Counted from the first letter of the stretch, positions 1-10,300 are shown. The stretch is 11,153 bases of DNA from JBCDGZ01 sp038750655 (GCA_038750655.1 JBCDGZ010000196.1:1-11153), one strand, 5' to 3'. Notes: a model not told the origin generated them from the letters alone. Numbers and translations: made by a program.

Positions 1-345
1 CAGCTGAATATGCTGGACGATTATTCAGTACAATCCCCTTATTTTGTCGGGGCATTTACTACTTAATTCTCTCCATAATTTACTGCTAGCTGACGCCGAT
101 TCCTAAATAGATCATTTAGCACGTTTAACTTCTTTCTACAAAAACAATCGCCGTGTCCCTTTGCGGGTGACACGGCTCATGCTAAATCTATTGGTTTAGC
201 CTTGTTTGTCAAGGCAGTGTCTGTCGCAAGAGGCTACTGACAACACCATTCCATTCAATCCTACTAATCAACAAAACAGTACTTCGGTCTTTCCACCAGG
301 GAAGCCCCATCCCAGTATTTTATATCACTAATAATAACGTCTACA
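1..345. other. Intergenic region with several inverted repeats, no convincing gene
   Basis: I see no supportable gene here. Two forward frames are open from the window edge: one ends with TAA at 64-66 (21 codons), another with TAG at 87-89. Either could be the tail of an upstream gene, but neither is recognisable. Inverted repeats are visible at 4-10/22-28 (CTGAATA/TATTCAG), 103-108/114-119 (CTAAAT/ATTTAG), 151-157/169-175 (CCGTGTC/GACACGG), 181-186/195-200 (GCTAAA/TTTAGC) and 200-204/210-214 (CCTTG/CAAGG). In an alternative fold, 114-121 pairs with 180-187 and encloses the 151-175 hairpin. None has a T-tract, so an intrinsic terminator is unlikely. No clear TAnnTTTG promoter precedes the ATG at 346; the AT-rich stretch 316-345 is the likely start-proximal region. 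Confidence 0.4.
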
Positions 346-3300
346 ATGAAAAAATCACCTTTCAACTTCCTGCGCCTACTCTTGCTGCTGCTGGGACTTC
401 TGCTCACACAAGCTGGTGTTGCACAAATGAACATCATGATTGGCTCGGCCAACGATCAGCCCATTCCCGGAAACAGCTTTGAAGTGCCAGGGCACTGGAC
501 ACTGGGCATAGGCGCCCAACTGCAACAAAGGGGCACTGCGCCGGCTGGCATCCAGGTCTTATCCCTACGGGGCGCTGCCGTCAGCCTGCAAGTCCTCCAC
601 CTTTCCAACGACGGCTGCTACCGCTTTGATATTATGGCCGCGCAGGAAGCGGCGGGGCAAAGCAATGGCTTTCGCATCCGCATCGATGGCACGGAGGTCC
701 TCGAAGCGACTCCTGCCGACACCCTCTTCGAACACTTTCACTCTGTGGCCTTCACCCTCAGTGCCGGGACGCATACGATCAATATCTCCGGAATCAACAC
801 GACCACGCACGAGGTCCTGCTGGACGATCTGCACCTCGATAAGCTTCCCTGCTGGTCGAAAGCGGGGAATTGGAGCCAAGGTTCCGTCCCGGACCTGAAT
901 GATATTGCGGTTATCGAAGCCAATGACGCTGTTGTCCTTGATACCGCGGGGATTAGTCATACCATCCGCTCTTTTGGGGAGCTGCTGGCTGCCAACAACC
1001 TCAATCTGAGTTTGGAGGCGGAGATGATTATGATCAAAAATGATAGTGCGCGCATGGAATGGGGGCAGGCCAATACGCCTTATGAGCAAAACGGGGTTAT
1101 CACGCTGCGCGGCAATATCTTAGCCGCCGATACCACCCAGACGGCGGCCTTGATGGTTCGAGATACGGCAGAGTTGCAGCTGCACGGGCAGCCTCGGGTA
1201 GCCTGGACGAATTTGAATGGCCACGGCCGGGAGGGCGATACGCAGATTCGCCTGGCGGAAGTCGTAGACTGGGAGGCGGGAGACAGTATTGTGATTGCCT
1301 CGACGGACTTTGATCCGCATCAAGCGGAGGTACGGGCCATTGACTCGGTCGGTAGTGGTGGAATGGTGGTTTATTTTACCGCCCCCTTGGTGTACAATCA
1401 CTTTGGGCTTATCCAAAAATATCCTCGGGGGAGCGACACCTTGGAGCTGGACCAACGAGCGGAGGTTGGCCTACTGACGCGAAACCTGCGTATTCAAGGC
1501 GATGCAGATGCAGAGATTGACCGGGCTGGTGGTCACATTATGATCATGGATACCTCCTTTGCGCAAGTCTCTGGAGTGGAGTTTTTCAAAATGGGGCAGG
1601 AAGATGTACTCGGCCGCTATCCCTTCCATTGGCACCTAACCGGAGATTTGACTGGTCAATACCTAAAAAATTCCAGCATTCATATTTCTTACAATCGGGT
1701 GGTTACTGTACATAGCAGTCATAATGCGCTAATTGAGGATAATATCGCCTATGATCATATCGGAAATGGGTATTTTTTGGAAAATGGCGATGAAACCAAC
1801 AATCGCTTTATCGGCAACCTGGGCATTTTGACTCGTGCCGCAGAACTCGGCAAAGAAGTCCGCCCTTACGATCGCTTTCCCAGCAACGGAAATTTCGAAC
1901 TGCCCGCAACCTTCTGGATCACCCATCCCTCCAATGATTTCATCGGCAATGTTGCCGCAGGCTCAGAGGGCTCTGGCTTTTGGATGGTTATTTTAGACGA
2001 ACCCATCGATAATCCACCGGTAGGTTTTCCGGCCCCCAAGGAGCAGGCCCTCGGTATTTTTGATGACAACAAAGGCCATTCGAATAATTTTGCCAACTAC
2101 GCCATCGATCTTGACATTAACCCTATTGACACTACTGAGCATAAAATCGATAAATCGGGCACCTATAAGCCCCCCTTTCCTCCTGTCGTTAAACGCTTCA
2201 CCTCCTATAAGGCTGGCGACCGCGCCATCTGGATGCGTACCGAGTCGATGGATTTCGATAGCTGCTCCTCCGGTGATAACAGCAAATCGACCTTTTTCTC
2301 CTACCACAATGTGATCTCCAACTCGCTCTACGTCGGAATCAGCACCAACATTGGTACCCCCTCAAAATGGAACGACAACGAGATAGCGGCGGGCCACAGT
2401 CTGCCCGAACCGGACCGATCGGCTGGTTTTGGCAAGAATCAATTTCGAGCGCATCCTCTTTACGACGGTCCCTCCGGTGTGCTCAATTGCCATTTCGCTA
2501 ACTTCACCAACCCCTACACCAGTATTTTTTCCCCCAATACTGCTGCGACCAAAAGTACGGTTCACTTCTCCGAACAACTGACCTTCGACACCGTGAATTT
2601 TGCCAATAAATTCGCCAACAACCTGACTCCCGATCGCGACTACCAATGGACAACAGGCATCATTGATCTGGACGGCAGCATTGATGCGCTGACCAATCCC
2701 GGCGATATTATCAAACCCAAAATATTTCCCATTGACGACCCCGACCGCAGGCTTTACGATACCAGTTTTAATGTGGAAAATGGGGCGGAATTTATAGCCG
2801 ACTGGGACCACTTCATCTGCCAAGAGGAGCATTACGGTTTATTGATGATGGATAATGATTGGGCGAGCGACCGCAGAAAACCGATGTACAGCATCCGCTC
2901 GGATGGCCACGCCACCCTCACCGAAGGACAAACCAACAAAAACCAAATCCCGGTAATTTTGAGCAATCCCGATTATCGCTACTACTTACAGTACCACAGT
3001 TTTCCCGATGAGCTGTTGATCCAGCTTCGGCACGCCCGCCAAGGAGATGTGCTGACCTTGGTAGTCCTCAATGTTCCTTCTAACCGCTTTATCGGCAAAG
3101 CCAGCGGAATCCCCAATGATACGCTAGTGGTTTTTAATGACCTCAATGACTTTGAAAACAATGGAAGTACCGAAGGCTACTGGATGGAAAATAATACCCT
3201 CTATGTCCGATTGATCGCCGATCAATTGACCCACAACCAAAAGCAATTCGGCAGTGAATACCCCTACACGACCAACATCAAAATGTGCTTAAATGGCAAT

Positions 3301-5511
3301 TGCAGCACCTCCAACAACAACGGGCTCTACCAAGCTCCACTGGCTGACTTCGAGAATGCCCTCGATACCCGAGGCAGTCTCAGCACCTCCGGTAACTTGG
3401 ACCTGGGTGCCATTGGAAATCATAATGGCGCTGATACCTTCCGCATTGTAAGCGATGGAGATGGGATTGATGAATACCTTGAATACCGGCTGGATTTTCA
3501 CCGCCAAGTATGGTCAGAATTCAATAACCTGCACATTGACTTCAGCGGTCCCAAGATGGAAGTACTGCTCCACGATCAGAGCCAAGGGCCTGTGCCCCTC
3601 GGTTACCTCTATTCCAGCAGCTGCGAAGGCCTGGATATGACCCACCTCGACAAAGAGGAAATCGACCAAGTCGATGGCCTGCTGCTTCGCTTTCACGAAT
3701 CCGAGTTGGGCGGCCTTGATACCAGTGATATTAGCGCCGCCGTCCACCTCCGAGGTATCTTCCTGGACTACGCCCGCGACCTTTGGGATTTTCACCGCAA
3801 CCAGGAGAACTGGATTTCTAACAACGAGGCCATCCTCAATGCCCCCGGAGATGGCCTGCTCCACTTCAGCAAAGGCTCCGACAGTAGTCACATCATGAAT
3901 AACCTGTTCAAAGGCAATGCTCCGGTCAATTCCATCGATCACCCCTATGTGGTGCTGAAGATGAATGTAGAGGAGGCGGAATCTAATAAGGCTCGCTTTT
4001 ATTATGCCATCTGGAACCAGATTGGACAGACGCTGGGCCAGAACTTCACCCTCCTCAAAAAGGATACTTTTATCCACTACGTCCTTTCCCCCAACTGGAC
4101 CTCTAACGATGTCCAAAGGGTCCGCTTCGATCCGGTCGCCAACGGCCCGATTGGCGATACCGAAATCGATTATATCCGTTTTACGAGTTGTCCGGATTGT
4201 TATAATGGAACTTTAGACCCAGAAGAGGAAGAGGTAGATTGTGGAGGCCCCAATTGTCTCCCTTGTCCATGTAGTGATGGCATGCAAAATTATGAGGAAA
4301 CGGGCATCGACTGTGGCGGCGACTGTAAGCCTTGTAGCGAATTGGTCTATGAGCATGGCCAGGTCAGTGGAGTTGGGGAAAATTGGGTGACGGTCGATAC
4401 GGAAAATGATTATCAGGAAATGGTTATAGTAGCTACACCGCAGGTCCCTAGCATGAGCAAGGATCCGGTTGTCAGCAGAATCCGCAACACCGGCACCAAT
4501 TCTTTTGAGCTGAAAATTCAACACCCGGGCGGGCGGACCAGAGATACCTTTACTGTGCAGTATTTTGTTGTAGAAGCCGGAGTCTATACCGACAGCATCG
4601 ATGGGATCAACCTGGAGGCCTGGACAACGACTTCGACGGCCACGGCGGGTACGGGGAATTGGGTTTTTGAAAATCATACACTGGTCAATGACTATAACGA
4701 TCCGGTGATCATTGGGCAGGTGCAAAGTTACAACGATGCGCGATGGTCGGCGTTTTGGGCCAGTAAGTTGAATGTGCAAAATGAGCCCCCGGAGGGCCCT
4801 AGCTTCTCAGCCGGCAAACACGTCGCCCAAGACACGGCCCTCAACCGGACCGACGAGCAGCTGGGCATCATCGCCGTCGAAGCCGGTCTATTCCAGCTCA
4901 AGGGCACCCTGTTTCAGGCCGGTACCGGCGCTGACCAAGTACGCGGCGTAGAAAACTACAGCCTGCTACTGCCGACGCCCTACACCCTCAGCCCCGAACT
5001 ATCCATCGAAGGTGCAGTGCTCTCCTCGGCCGCGATGGACGGTGGCGACGGCGGCTGGCCCGTCCTATTTACCCAGAACCCCTTACAAGAAAACCGCCTC
5101 TACTCCGCCATCGATGAAGACCAAATCGTCGATACCGAACGCTCCCATACCCACGAGCAAGTCGCCTACCTGGCCTTCGGCAGCCACGCCCAAAGCCCGC
5201 CTACCGGCGGCGGCGGCCCGATTATCATCACCCCACTCAGCAGTCGCTCACAAAGCCCCCTCAAGCTCTATCCCAACCCACTGGCCCAGGGCCAGGAGCT
5301 TATCCTGGAGACCCTACCCGATCAGACCTTGACGGTAGAGCAAGTTCAGATCATTGGAGCAGCAGGGCGATCGATTCCACTGCGTCTCCTTCCAGATGCT
5401 GATCATCGACTTCGCATTTCGGCGGAGTTAGCCGCTGGGGTATACTTTGTGCAGGTGATGAGCCAAGGGGTGCAAACCGTCCGGCGATTGGTTGTCCTGG
5501 AGGTTCGGTAA
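346..5511 (+). CDS. Secreted G8/beta-helix (CEMIP/TMEM2-like) multidomain protein with T9SS sorting domain
   Basis: This 1721-residue protein is probably exported by Sec and then carried across the outer membrane by the type IX system. Residues 1-26 form a signal peptide (KK, a Leu-rich core, cleavage near AGVA|Q). Residues ~30-165 look like a beta-sandwich. A G8 domain starts near 169 (CWSKAGNWSQGSVPDLND). A parallel beta-helix follows, with YPFHWHLTGD at 425-434 and SIHISYNRVVTVHSSHN just after, resembling the YPIHFH...GD region of the animal CEMIP/TMEM2 hyaluronan-degrading family. Later parts include jelly-roll-like modules (~1080-1280), a cysteine-rich tandem motif at 1282-1330 (two DCGG...C..C units) and an H-type-lectin-like region from ~1333 (GQVSGVGENW). 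The C-terminus (1639-1721, LKLYPNP, ending VRRLVVLEVR) is a type A T9SS sorting domain. Glycan binding or degradation is inferred; the substrate is unknown. This start is chosen because the signal peptide begins there. No Shine-Dalgarno sequence is seen. Confidence 0.93.
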   Translation: MKKSPFNFLRLLLLLLGLLLTQAGVAQMNIMIGSANDQPIPGNSFEVPGHWTLGIGAQLQQRGTAPAGIQVLSLRGAAVSLQVLHLSNDGCYRFDIMAAQEAAGQSNGFRIRIDGTEVLEATPADTLFEHFHSVAFTLSAGTHTINISGINTTTHEVLLDDLHLDKLPCWSKAGNWSQGSVPDLNDIAVIEANDAVVLDTAGISHTIRSFGELLAANNLNLSLEAEMIMIKNDSARMEWGQANTPYEQNGVITLRGNILAADTTQTAALMVRDTAELQLHGQPRVAWTNLNGHGREGDTQIRLAEVVDWEAGDSIVIASTDFDPHQAEVRAIDSVGSGGMVVYFTAPLVYNHFGLIQKYPRGSDTLELDQRAEVGLLTRNLRIQGDADAEIDRAGGHIMIMDTSFAQVSGVEFFKMGQEDVLGRYPFHWHLTGDLTGQYLKNSSIHISYNRVVTVHSSHNALIEDNIAYDHIGNGYFLENGDETNNRFIGNLGILTRAAELGKEVRPYDRFPSNGNFELPATFWITHPSNDFIGNVAAGSEGSGFWMVILDEPIDNPPVGFPAPKEQALGIFDDNKGHSNNFANYAIDLDINPIDTTEHKIDKSGTYKPPFPPVVKRFTSYKAGDRAIWMRTESMDFDSCSSGDNSKSTFFSYHNVISNSLYVGISTNIGTPSKWNDNEIAAGHSLPEPDRSAGFGKNQFRAHPLYDGPSGVLNCHFANFTNPYTSIFSPNTAATKSTVHFSEQLTFDTVNFANKFANNLTPDRDYQWTTGIIDLDGSIDALTNPGDIIKPKIFPIDDPDRRLYDTSFNVENGAEFIADWDHFICQEEHYGLLMMDNDWASDRRKPMYSIRSDGHATLTEGQTNKNQIPVILSNPDYRYYLQYHSFPDELLIQLRHARQGDVLTLVVLNVPSNRFIGKASGIPNDTLVVFNDLNDFENNGSTEGYWMENNTLYVRLIADQLTHNQKQFGSEYPYTTNIKMCLNGNCSTSNNNGLYQAPLADFENALDTRGSLSTSGNLDLGAIGNHNGADTFRIVSDGDGIDEYLEYRLDFHRQVWSEFNNLHIDFSGPKMEVLLHDQSQGPVPLGYLYSSSCEGLDMTHLDKEEIDQVDGLLLRFHESELGGLDTSDISAAVHLRGIFLDYARDLWDFHRNQENWISNNEAILNAPGDGLLHFSKGSDSSHIMNNLFKGNAPVNSIDHPYVVLKMNVEEAESNKARFYYAIWNQIGQTLGQNFTLLKKDTFIHYVLSPNWTSNDVQRVRFDPVANGPIGDTEIDYIRFTSCPDCYNGTLDPEEEEVDCGGPNCLPCPCSDGMQNYEETGIDCGGDCKPCSELVYEHGQVSGVGENWVTVDTENDYQEMVIVATPQVPSMSKDPVVSRIRNTGTNSFELKIQHPGGRTRDTFTVQYFVVEAGVYTDSIDGINLEAWTTTSTATAGTGNWVFENHTLVNDYNDPVIIGQVQSYNDARWSAFWASKLNVQNEPPEGPSFSAGKHVAQDTALNRTDEQLGIIAVEAGLFQLKGTLFQAGTGADQVRGVENYSLLLPTPYTLSPELSIEGAVLSSAAMDGGDGGWPVLFTQNPLQENRLYSAIDEDQIVDTERSHTHEQVAYLAFGSHAQSPPTGGGGPIIITPLSSRSQSPLKLYPNPLAQGQELILETLPDQTLTVEQVQIIGAAGRSIPLRLLPDADHRLRISAELAAGVYFVQVMSQGVQTVRRLVVLEVR

Positions 5512-5535
5512 GATACCTTTAGTAGATGGCTAAGT

Positions 5536-5593
5536 ATTGATGGTCAGACGTGGAACGGTGCGGAGCTGCGCATCGCTACGTTTGGCCATCAAT
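5536..5593. repeat. Long inverted repeat between convergent genes (possible bidirectional terminator or REP-like palindrome)
   Basis: Arms 5536-5551 and 5578-5593 pair over 16 positions; two of them (T44 with G85, G47 with T82, counting from 5500) are wobble pairs when read as + strand RNA. An inner hairpin pairs 5558-5562 with 5569-5573 around the loop GAGCTG. The element fills most of the 85-bp gap between the stop of the gene at 346-5511 and the stop of the opposing gene at 5597. No T-tract follows on either strand, so it is not a classic intrinsic terminator. It could stabilise 3' ends, block convergent readthrough, or belong to a dispersed palindromic repeat family; only one copy is seen here. 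Confidence 0.55.
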
Positions 5594-5596
5594 CAT

Positions 5597-7246
5597 TTAC
5601 CCCCCGCCCCGCGAGGGTACAAAAACCCCAATCATCGGCCCCACCCGCTGGCGAGCGTCCAATTCATTGCGCCCAATCTCCGGAGCGTACATCGCCGAAC
5701 TGTTGCTGTCCAAGCAAAGGGCCTCGCGACTGCCCAATTGCTGCTTAATGAAAGTCGTCAGTTCATAAAAATTTACAGGATCGTTAGAAATGACGAAGGC
5801 TATGGTTTGGCGATTGATGAGCGCGACCGCATTGCGGAGATGGAGATTGGTGGATGAGCGGTTGAAGGCTGGGTGGTATTGTCCTTTGTGAAGCAACAAG
5901 GGGCCAGACTGGGTAGCAAAGAGCAGGCTTTGCTGGTGATAGTTGGTATCTAATAGCAGCTCAGAGGGGAAGATGTCAAAGCCTCGCTCGCTGACGGTAA
6001 AGATACCGTTGGGGCGGAGGTAGAAGTTACCCTTACCGGTCGAATCGAGGTTGAGGAAGCCTTCGCGGCGGCCTCGGTCGATCAGCAGCCCTTCGGGTTC
6101 AAGGAGGGAGTTGAAGCTCCCGGCGTTGGTGGCGAAGAGCAGGGAGTCGCCGCGCTGCGCCAGCTCGGATTGGAGGCGGGCAAAACTGCCGTAGGCCTGG
6201 CCGAGGGAGTCCCGGAGGAAGAAGCGGATGGGGAGGCTGTCTTTTTGGTACAAATAAACATCGTAAGTCTTCTCCTCGAAGAGGTAGCTGCCGGAATACA
6301 GTTCCTTCCCCTCTTTAGGCATGCTGATACCAATCATCGGCCCCAGGTTATTTTGCAGATCAAAGCGTTGCAAGCGGGGGAAATAGAGGCTGGAAATAGC
6401 CCCGTCCAAGTACAGGGCATTGTGGCAGCCCAAGGTATCCCGAAAGAAGGCAGCGAACGTATAGAGGTTGACGCGCTGGTTGGAGATGGCAAAGGCCAGG
6501 GTACCGTCTTTGCGCAGCCCTACCCCATTGCGGACGTAGGTGCTTTGGGATTGGGGTTGAAAAATGGGATGGATGGCTCCGTCGATGACCAGCATGGGGC
6601 CGGACTGGGTGGCGTACTGCCAATCGCGCAGGTCGGCCTCGAATTGCTGGCGCTCTAGGACGACGGCTTCTTGTTCGTTGAAGGCAAAGACCCCGTTGGG
6701 TTGGAGGTAGAAGTTGCCGTAGCCGCTATCGCGGCGTTCCAGCGAAGCTTTTTCTAGGTAATCCTCGATGTAGAGGCCCTGTGGAGAATGGTCTTTTTGG
6801 TACATGCCGGCGTTCATGGCGAAAATCAGAGAGTCGCCCTGCTCGGCCAGATGCTTGCGCAGTTGTTCGATGCTTTTGAAGGGGCGGTTGTTTTCGTCGC
6901 CCCAGTGGAGCCGGAGGTTGCGGGTGGGCTTGTTGAGGAGGAGGGCATCGTAGGTGGCTTGGCGGAAGGAGATGCGGTGAGCGCCGGGGGCAAGGGCGGC
7001 GTTTTGGGGGGAAGAGGGTAAAACAGCGGTGGGTGCAGAGGTAGAGGGCGGGCGGGTGCTTGCTGGATTGGGAGAAGGCTCCGTTTTTGGGGAAGCGGAC
7101 GGGCTAGGAAAGAGGAGCATATAGACGATGAGCAGAGCGATGGCGACGCAGGCGATGAGGACGATAGTATCGATGAGGGGCAGACTGCTATCGTGCCCTT
7201 CAGCGGGTTGTTCAGGGGTAGATTTATCAGGTTGCGGGTGTTTCAT
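5597..7246 (-). CDS. Membrane-anchored tandem phosphodiester glycosidase (NAGPA/DUF2233) domain protein
   Basis: This 549-residue protein has a hydrophilic N-terminus, one hydrophobic segment (~23-46, IDTIVLIACVAIALLIVYML) and a Pro/Ser/Ala-rich linker (~47-90). The domains are therefore probably outside the cytoplasmic membrane. Two copies of the same domain follow. Copy 1 (~90-308) has AMNAGMY at 143-149, GNFYLQPNG at 177-185, ATQSGPM at 212-218, His226, RNGVG at 239-243, AFAISN at 251-256 and YLDG at 279-282. Copy 2 (~325-545) has ATNAGSF at 372-378, GNFYLRPNG at 406-414, ATQSGPL at 444-450, His458, RNAVA at 471-475 and CLDS at 511-514. These are hallmarks of the family that includes the lysosomal 'uncovering enzyme' and bacterial YigE-like proteins, which act on sugar-phosphate diesters or are uncharacterised. 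Copy 2 has LDS where copy 1 has LDG, so it may be less active. The substrate is unknown. It is divergent from the gene at 7333. Confidence 0.9.
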   Translation of the reverse strand: MKHPQPDKSTPEQPAEGHDSSLPLIDTIVLIACVAIALLIVYMLLFPSPSASPKTEPSPNPASTRPPSTSAPTAVLPSSPQNAALAPGAHRISFRQATYDALLLNKPTRNLRLHWGDENNRPFKSIEQLRKHLAEQGDSLIFAMNAGMYQKDHSPQGLYIEDYLEKASLERRDSGYGNFYLQPNGVFAFNEQEAVVLERQQFEADLRDWQYATQSGPMLVIDGAIHPIFQPQSQSTYVRNGVGLRKDGTLAFAISNQRVNLYTFAAFFRDTLGCHNALYLDGAISSLYFPRLQRFDLQNNLGPMIGISMPKEGKELYSGSYLFEEKTYDVYLYQKDSLPIRFFLRDSLGQAYGSFARLQSELAQRGDSLLFATNAGSFNSLLEPEGLLIDRGRREGFLNLDSTGKGNFYLRPNGIFTVSERGFDIFPSELLLDTNYHQQSLLFATQSGPLLLHKGQYHPAFNRSSTNLHLRNAVALINRQTIAFVISNDPVNFYELTTFIKQQLGSREALCLDSNSSAMYAPEIGRNELDARQRVGPMIGVFVPSRGGG

Positions 7247-7271
7247 TAGATAAAAATAAGCATTAAATTTG
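7241..7271 (+). promoter_or_regulatory. Candidate Bacteroidota-type promoter for the secreted protein gene at 7333
   Basis: TAAATTTG at 7264-7271 matches the Bacteroidota -7 consensus TAnnTTTG exactly. A weak -33-like TTT lies at 7241-7243 with a 20-nt spacer. This would give a leader of roughly 55 nt before the ATG at 7333. The element overlaps the start of the divergent gene (ATG at 7244-7246 on the minus strand), so the two genes may influence each other. The call rests on the -7 match only. Confidence 0.35.
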
Positions 7272-7332
7272 CAGGAAATAAACAGCTATTTGATATTTCG
7301 CTCGATTCTCTGTTGTCAAAACTAAAACAATT

Positions 7333-10300
7333 ATGCTGCTCAGAACGCTCTCTTTGGCCTTAATATTTTTCCAGCTTTTAGCATCTCCTCTTCACAGCCA
7401 GAACATCACTCAATTCGGGACGGTATTCGGAGATGTTTCTAATAGCTCTATGGAAATCTACCGAGACAAACAAGGGGCCATTTACCATGCGGGCACACTC
7501 TACGAACAAGCAGAGGCCTTCGGACAAACGGTGAGCATTAATTCCCGCTGTCAACTGTATCTCGCCAAGTTAACGCCGGAGTTTGAACTGGTTTGGATCC
7601 AATTCTTTGATATTTGCCCTACTTTTTTTGCTGATGGAGATTATATCCTGGTAGATGATGAGCAGCAAGTCTATTTTTCTACTGGCGCATTTACTGTCAA
7701 ACTCAATGCAGAGGGAGAAGAATTATGGCGCAGTCCCATAAGAGGTCGATACATGAGCTTCAATGCCAACAACGAAATTGAAATTCTACAACTGTACCAT
7801 AATGGCAATTTAACGCTCGGAGGAGAACAAATCTTTTGTCAAACCTGTGCCGCAGCCGTAATTGATACGGCCGGAAATTACCTTCGTCATTTTCAAGCGG
7901 TGGATGGAATTCGGGTTTACGGTAGGCATAAAGAAAAAAATTATATTGGTATCAACACACCAGGAAGTACGCAAAACATCAGTCAATTCAACATCAGCAT
8001 CCTCGATTCAACGGGCCAACGCATCCAATCTAAAACCATTAATTACAATTACAACTTCAACTTCAACTCTAATTTCATGGTCACCCATGATCCGATTCAC
8101 GATGTCTTTTACGTCATGCAAAAGATCAGAAATACGGAGGTGCTGCGCGATTCTTTCAACCTTCTTAGTTCCAGGTTGGCTATTCTCAAACTGGACAAAG
8201 ATTTGAATTTAGTAGATAAAATTGATTTCAGCGACGACCTCCCCACCGGGAGCCTTCCCACCGATTTTTGTGAGATCAAAGCCTACAATGGCTCCCTCTA
8301 CTTTGCCGGGCATGTCCCCGTCGAAGATAGAAATTGGAGCCATATTGGGCAGTTCCTTAAGCATCGTGGTCGTGTGGGCAATATCATTTATGGAAAGCTT
8401 GATAACCGATTGAGGGTACGATGGTTTGGCTTTTTAGATGGTGATTTTAGCAATGTCAGTGGACTGCATATCGATGATTCTGGATGCTATATTTCGGCTC
8501 GATCGGGGACCTTTAGGATCGGAGCAGTCGACTTCGCGCCTCCTGAATTTGTGGGAGTCTTGGCGGCCAGGATTGAAGATGGGCCTAGTATCTTTCGCGA
8601 CATTAGTGGATGTGTATTTAGAGACGATAATCAAAATGGGATCAAGGACAGCACCGAGGTTGGACTGCCAAGTATAAAGGTCAGCCTAAACGATGGTTCG
8701 ATATTGACTTACACCGATTCAAACGGCAACTATTTGCTCTCCTCCCTGCAAGACAGCAATGAAGTGTGGATCAGCCAGTTGCCAGCGCATTGGCAAGCCA
8801 GCCCTACGGATACCCTTTCTATTGTTTTCGACAGCCTCACTTATGACAGCAGCGGCATCAACTTTGGCCTTTACGCCGATCCAGAGAAGACCGATTTATC
8901 CATCCAGTTGGAAGCACTGGGATCAGCACGACTAGGGCGTCCAGCGGGCTATCTTTTACACTACCAAAATAGAAGTATTCGGCCAGTAGATGCTCAGATA
9001 ACCCTCAGCCGACCAGATTTCATCGAGCACAATAATAGCCTACCACCGTTAAGCCTTCAGGAACCGGATCAGTGGCTCTGGGACATCAGTCAGCTACAGC
9101 CTTTTCAGCAGGGCAGTATTCACCTTACAGATAGCTTGCAAGTCGATGTCGCTCTGCTGCGGGATACGCTCCTTAGAATCGCTACTATCCTCCCGGACAG
9201 CAGCGATGTCAGTCCCGATGACAACCGCGATACCAGCCTGCAAATCATCTCTGGTCCCTATGACCCGAACGATATTCAAGTAACACCAGAATGCGGCTTC
9301 GGAGCTGGATTCAGGAGTGGAGAGAAAAAGCTGGACTACCGTATTCGCTTTCAGAACATAGGGAATGATACTGCCTTTAATGTCCTGGTAAGCACCACCC
9401 TGGATGCGGCCTTGGCCCCAGAGAGCTTCGAGCTGGTGAGTACTAGTCATCCCGCAGCAATCAGCGTTGAAGAGGGCATCGTGACCGCTTTTTTTGAAAA
9501 CATCCAGCTGCCAGACAGTTTGACTGATCCAGTGGGGAGTAATGGTTTTATAAAATTTCGCATCGCACTGGCCAGCTCCACCCTCCCGGGCGTTACAGTA
9601 CGCAAAAAAGCACAAATTTACTTCGATTTCAATCCACCCATTACCACCAACACCAGCCGATTCAGCTTCTCAGATATATTCCTTGATAGCATCGTCACTC
9701 GACCACCAAGCTGCTACGGCATCGATGATGCGACGCTGAGGTACTATATCCAGTCTGCCTTCGACATCAGTAGTTATACGCTCAACGGCGTTCAACAATC
9801 CGCTCCCCTGTTCGATAGCCTCGCTCCGGGCGATAAAGCGATGGTGATCACCGATGTTGCGGGCTGCGTATTTGATTTCCGCTCCAGGCCTACTTCAATC
9901 GCCTACCCAGACTCTATCCAGGCCACCTTCGACATCAGCCCATCGAGCGGTACCAACGGCATTATCCAGGTGGTTGCCTCCGGCGGCACGGGCGACCTCA
10001 GTTACAGCCTAGACGGCATCGTCTACCAAAGCAGCCCCTCCCTCGAAGACCTCGCCCCGGGCGATTATGAGGTCTACATCCAGGACCGGCGAGGCTGCCT
10101 GTTGGTCAAGGAGGTCACCGTCCCTTTGGCGACCAAGCTGGCTGAGGCCCCGCCGCGGCGCCTCTACTTCTACCCCAACCCCAACCGAGGCCAATTCTGG
10201 GTCGTCAGCCCCCACCCCGGCCATTTATCGATGTATGACCTCTGGGGCCAGCTGGTTCATGAGCAGCCTTTCGCCGCCGGCCAGACCACCGTTGCCATCC

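Noticed and set aside
1..89. Open frames at the left edge that could be the C-terminus of an upstream gene
   Set aside because: Two different frames are open for 21 and 28 codons and neither gives recognisable protein sequence, so none can be preferred.
264..452. 62-codon minus-strand frame over the start of the large secreted protein gene
   Set aside because: It is antisense to the signal peptide region, with no start signal or recognisable content.
565..1089. 174-codon minus-strand frame, and similar long minus-strand frames at 3514-4116 and 4213-4779
   Set aside because: They lie wholly inside the 1721-residue gene, whose domains are clear; their translations show no recognisable motif.
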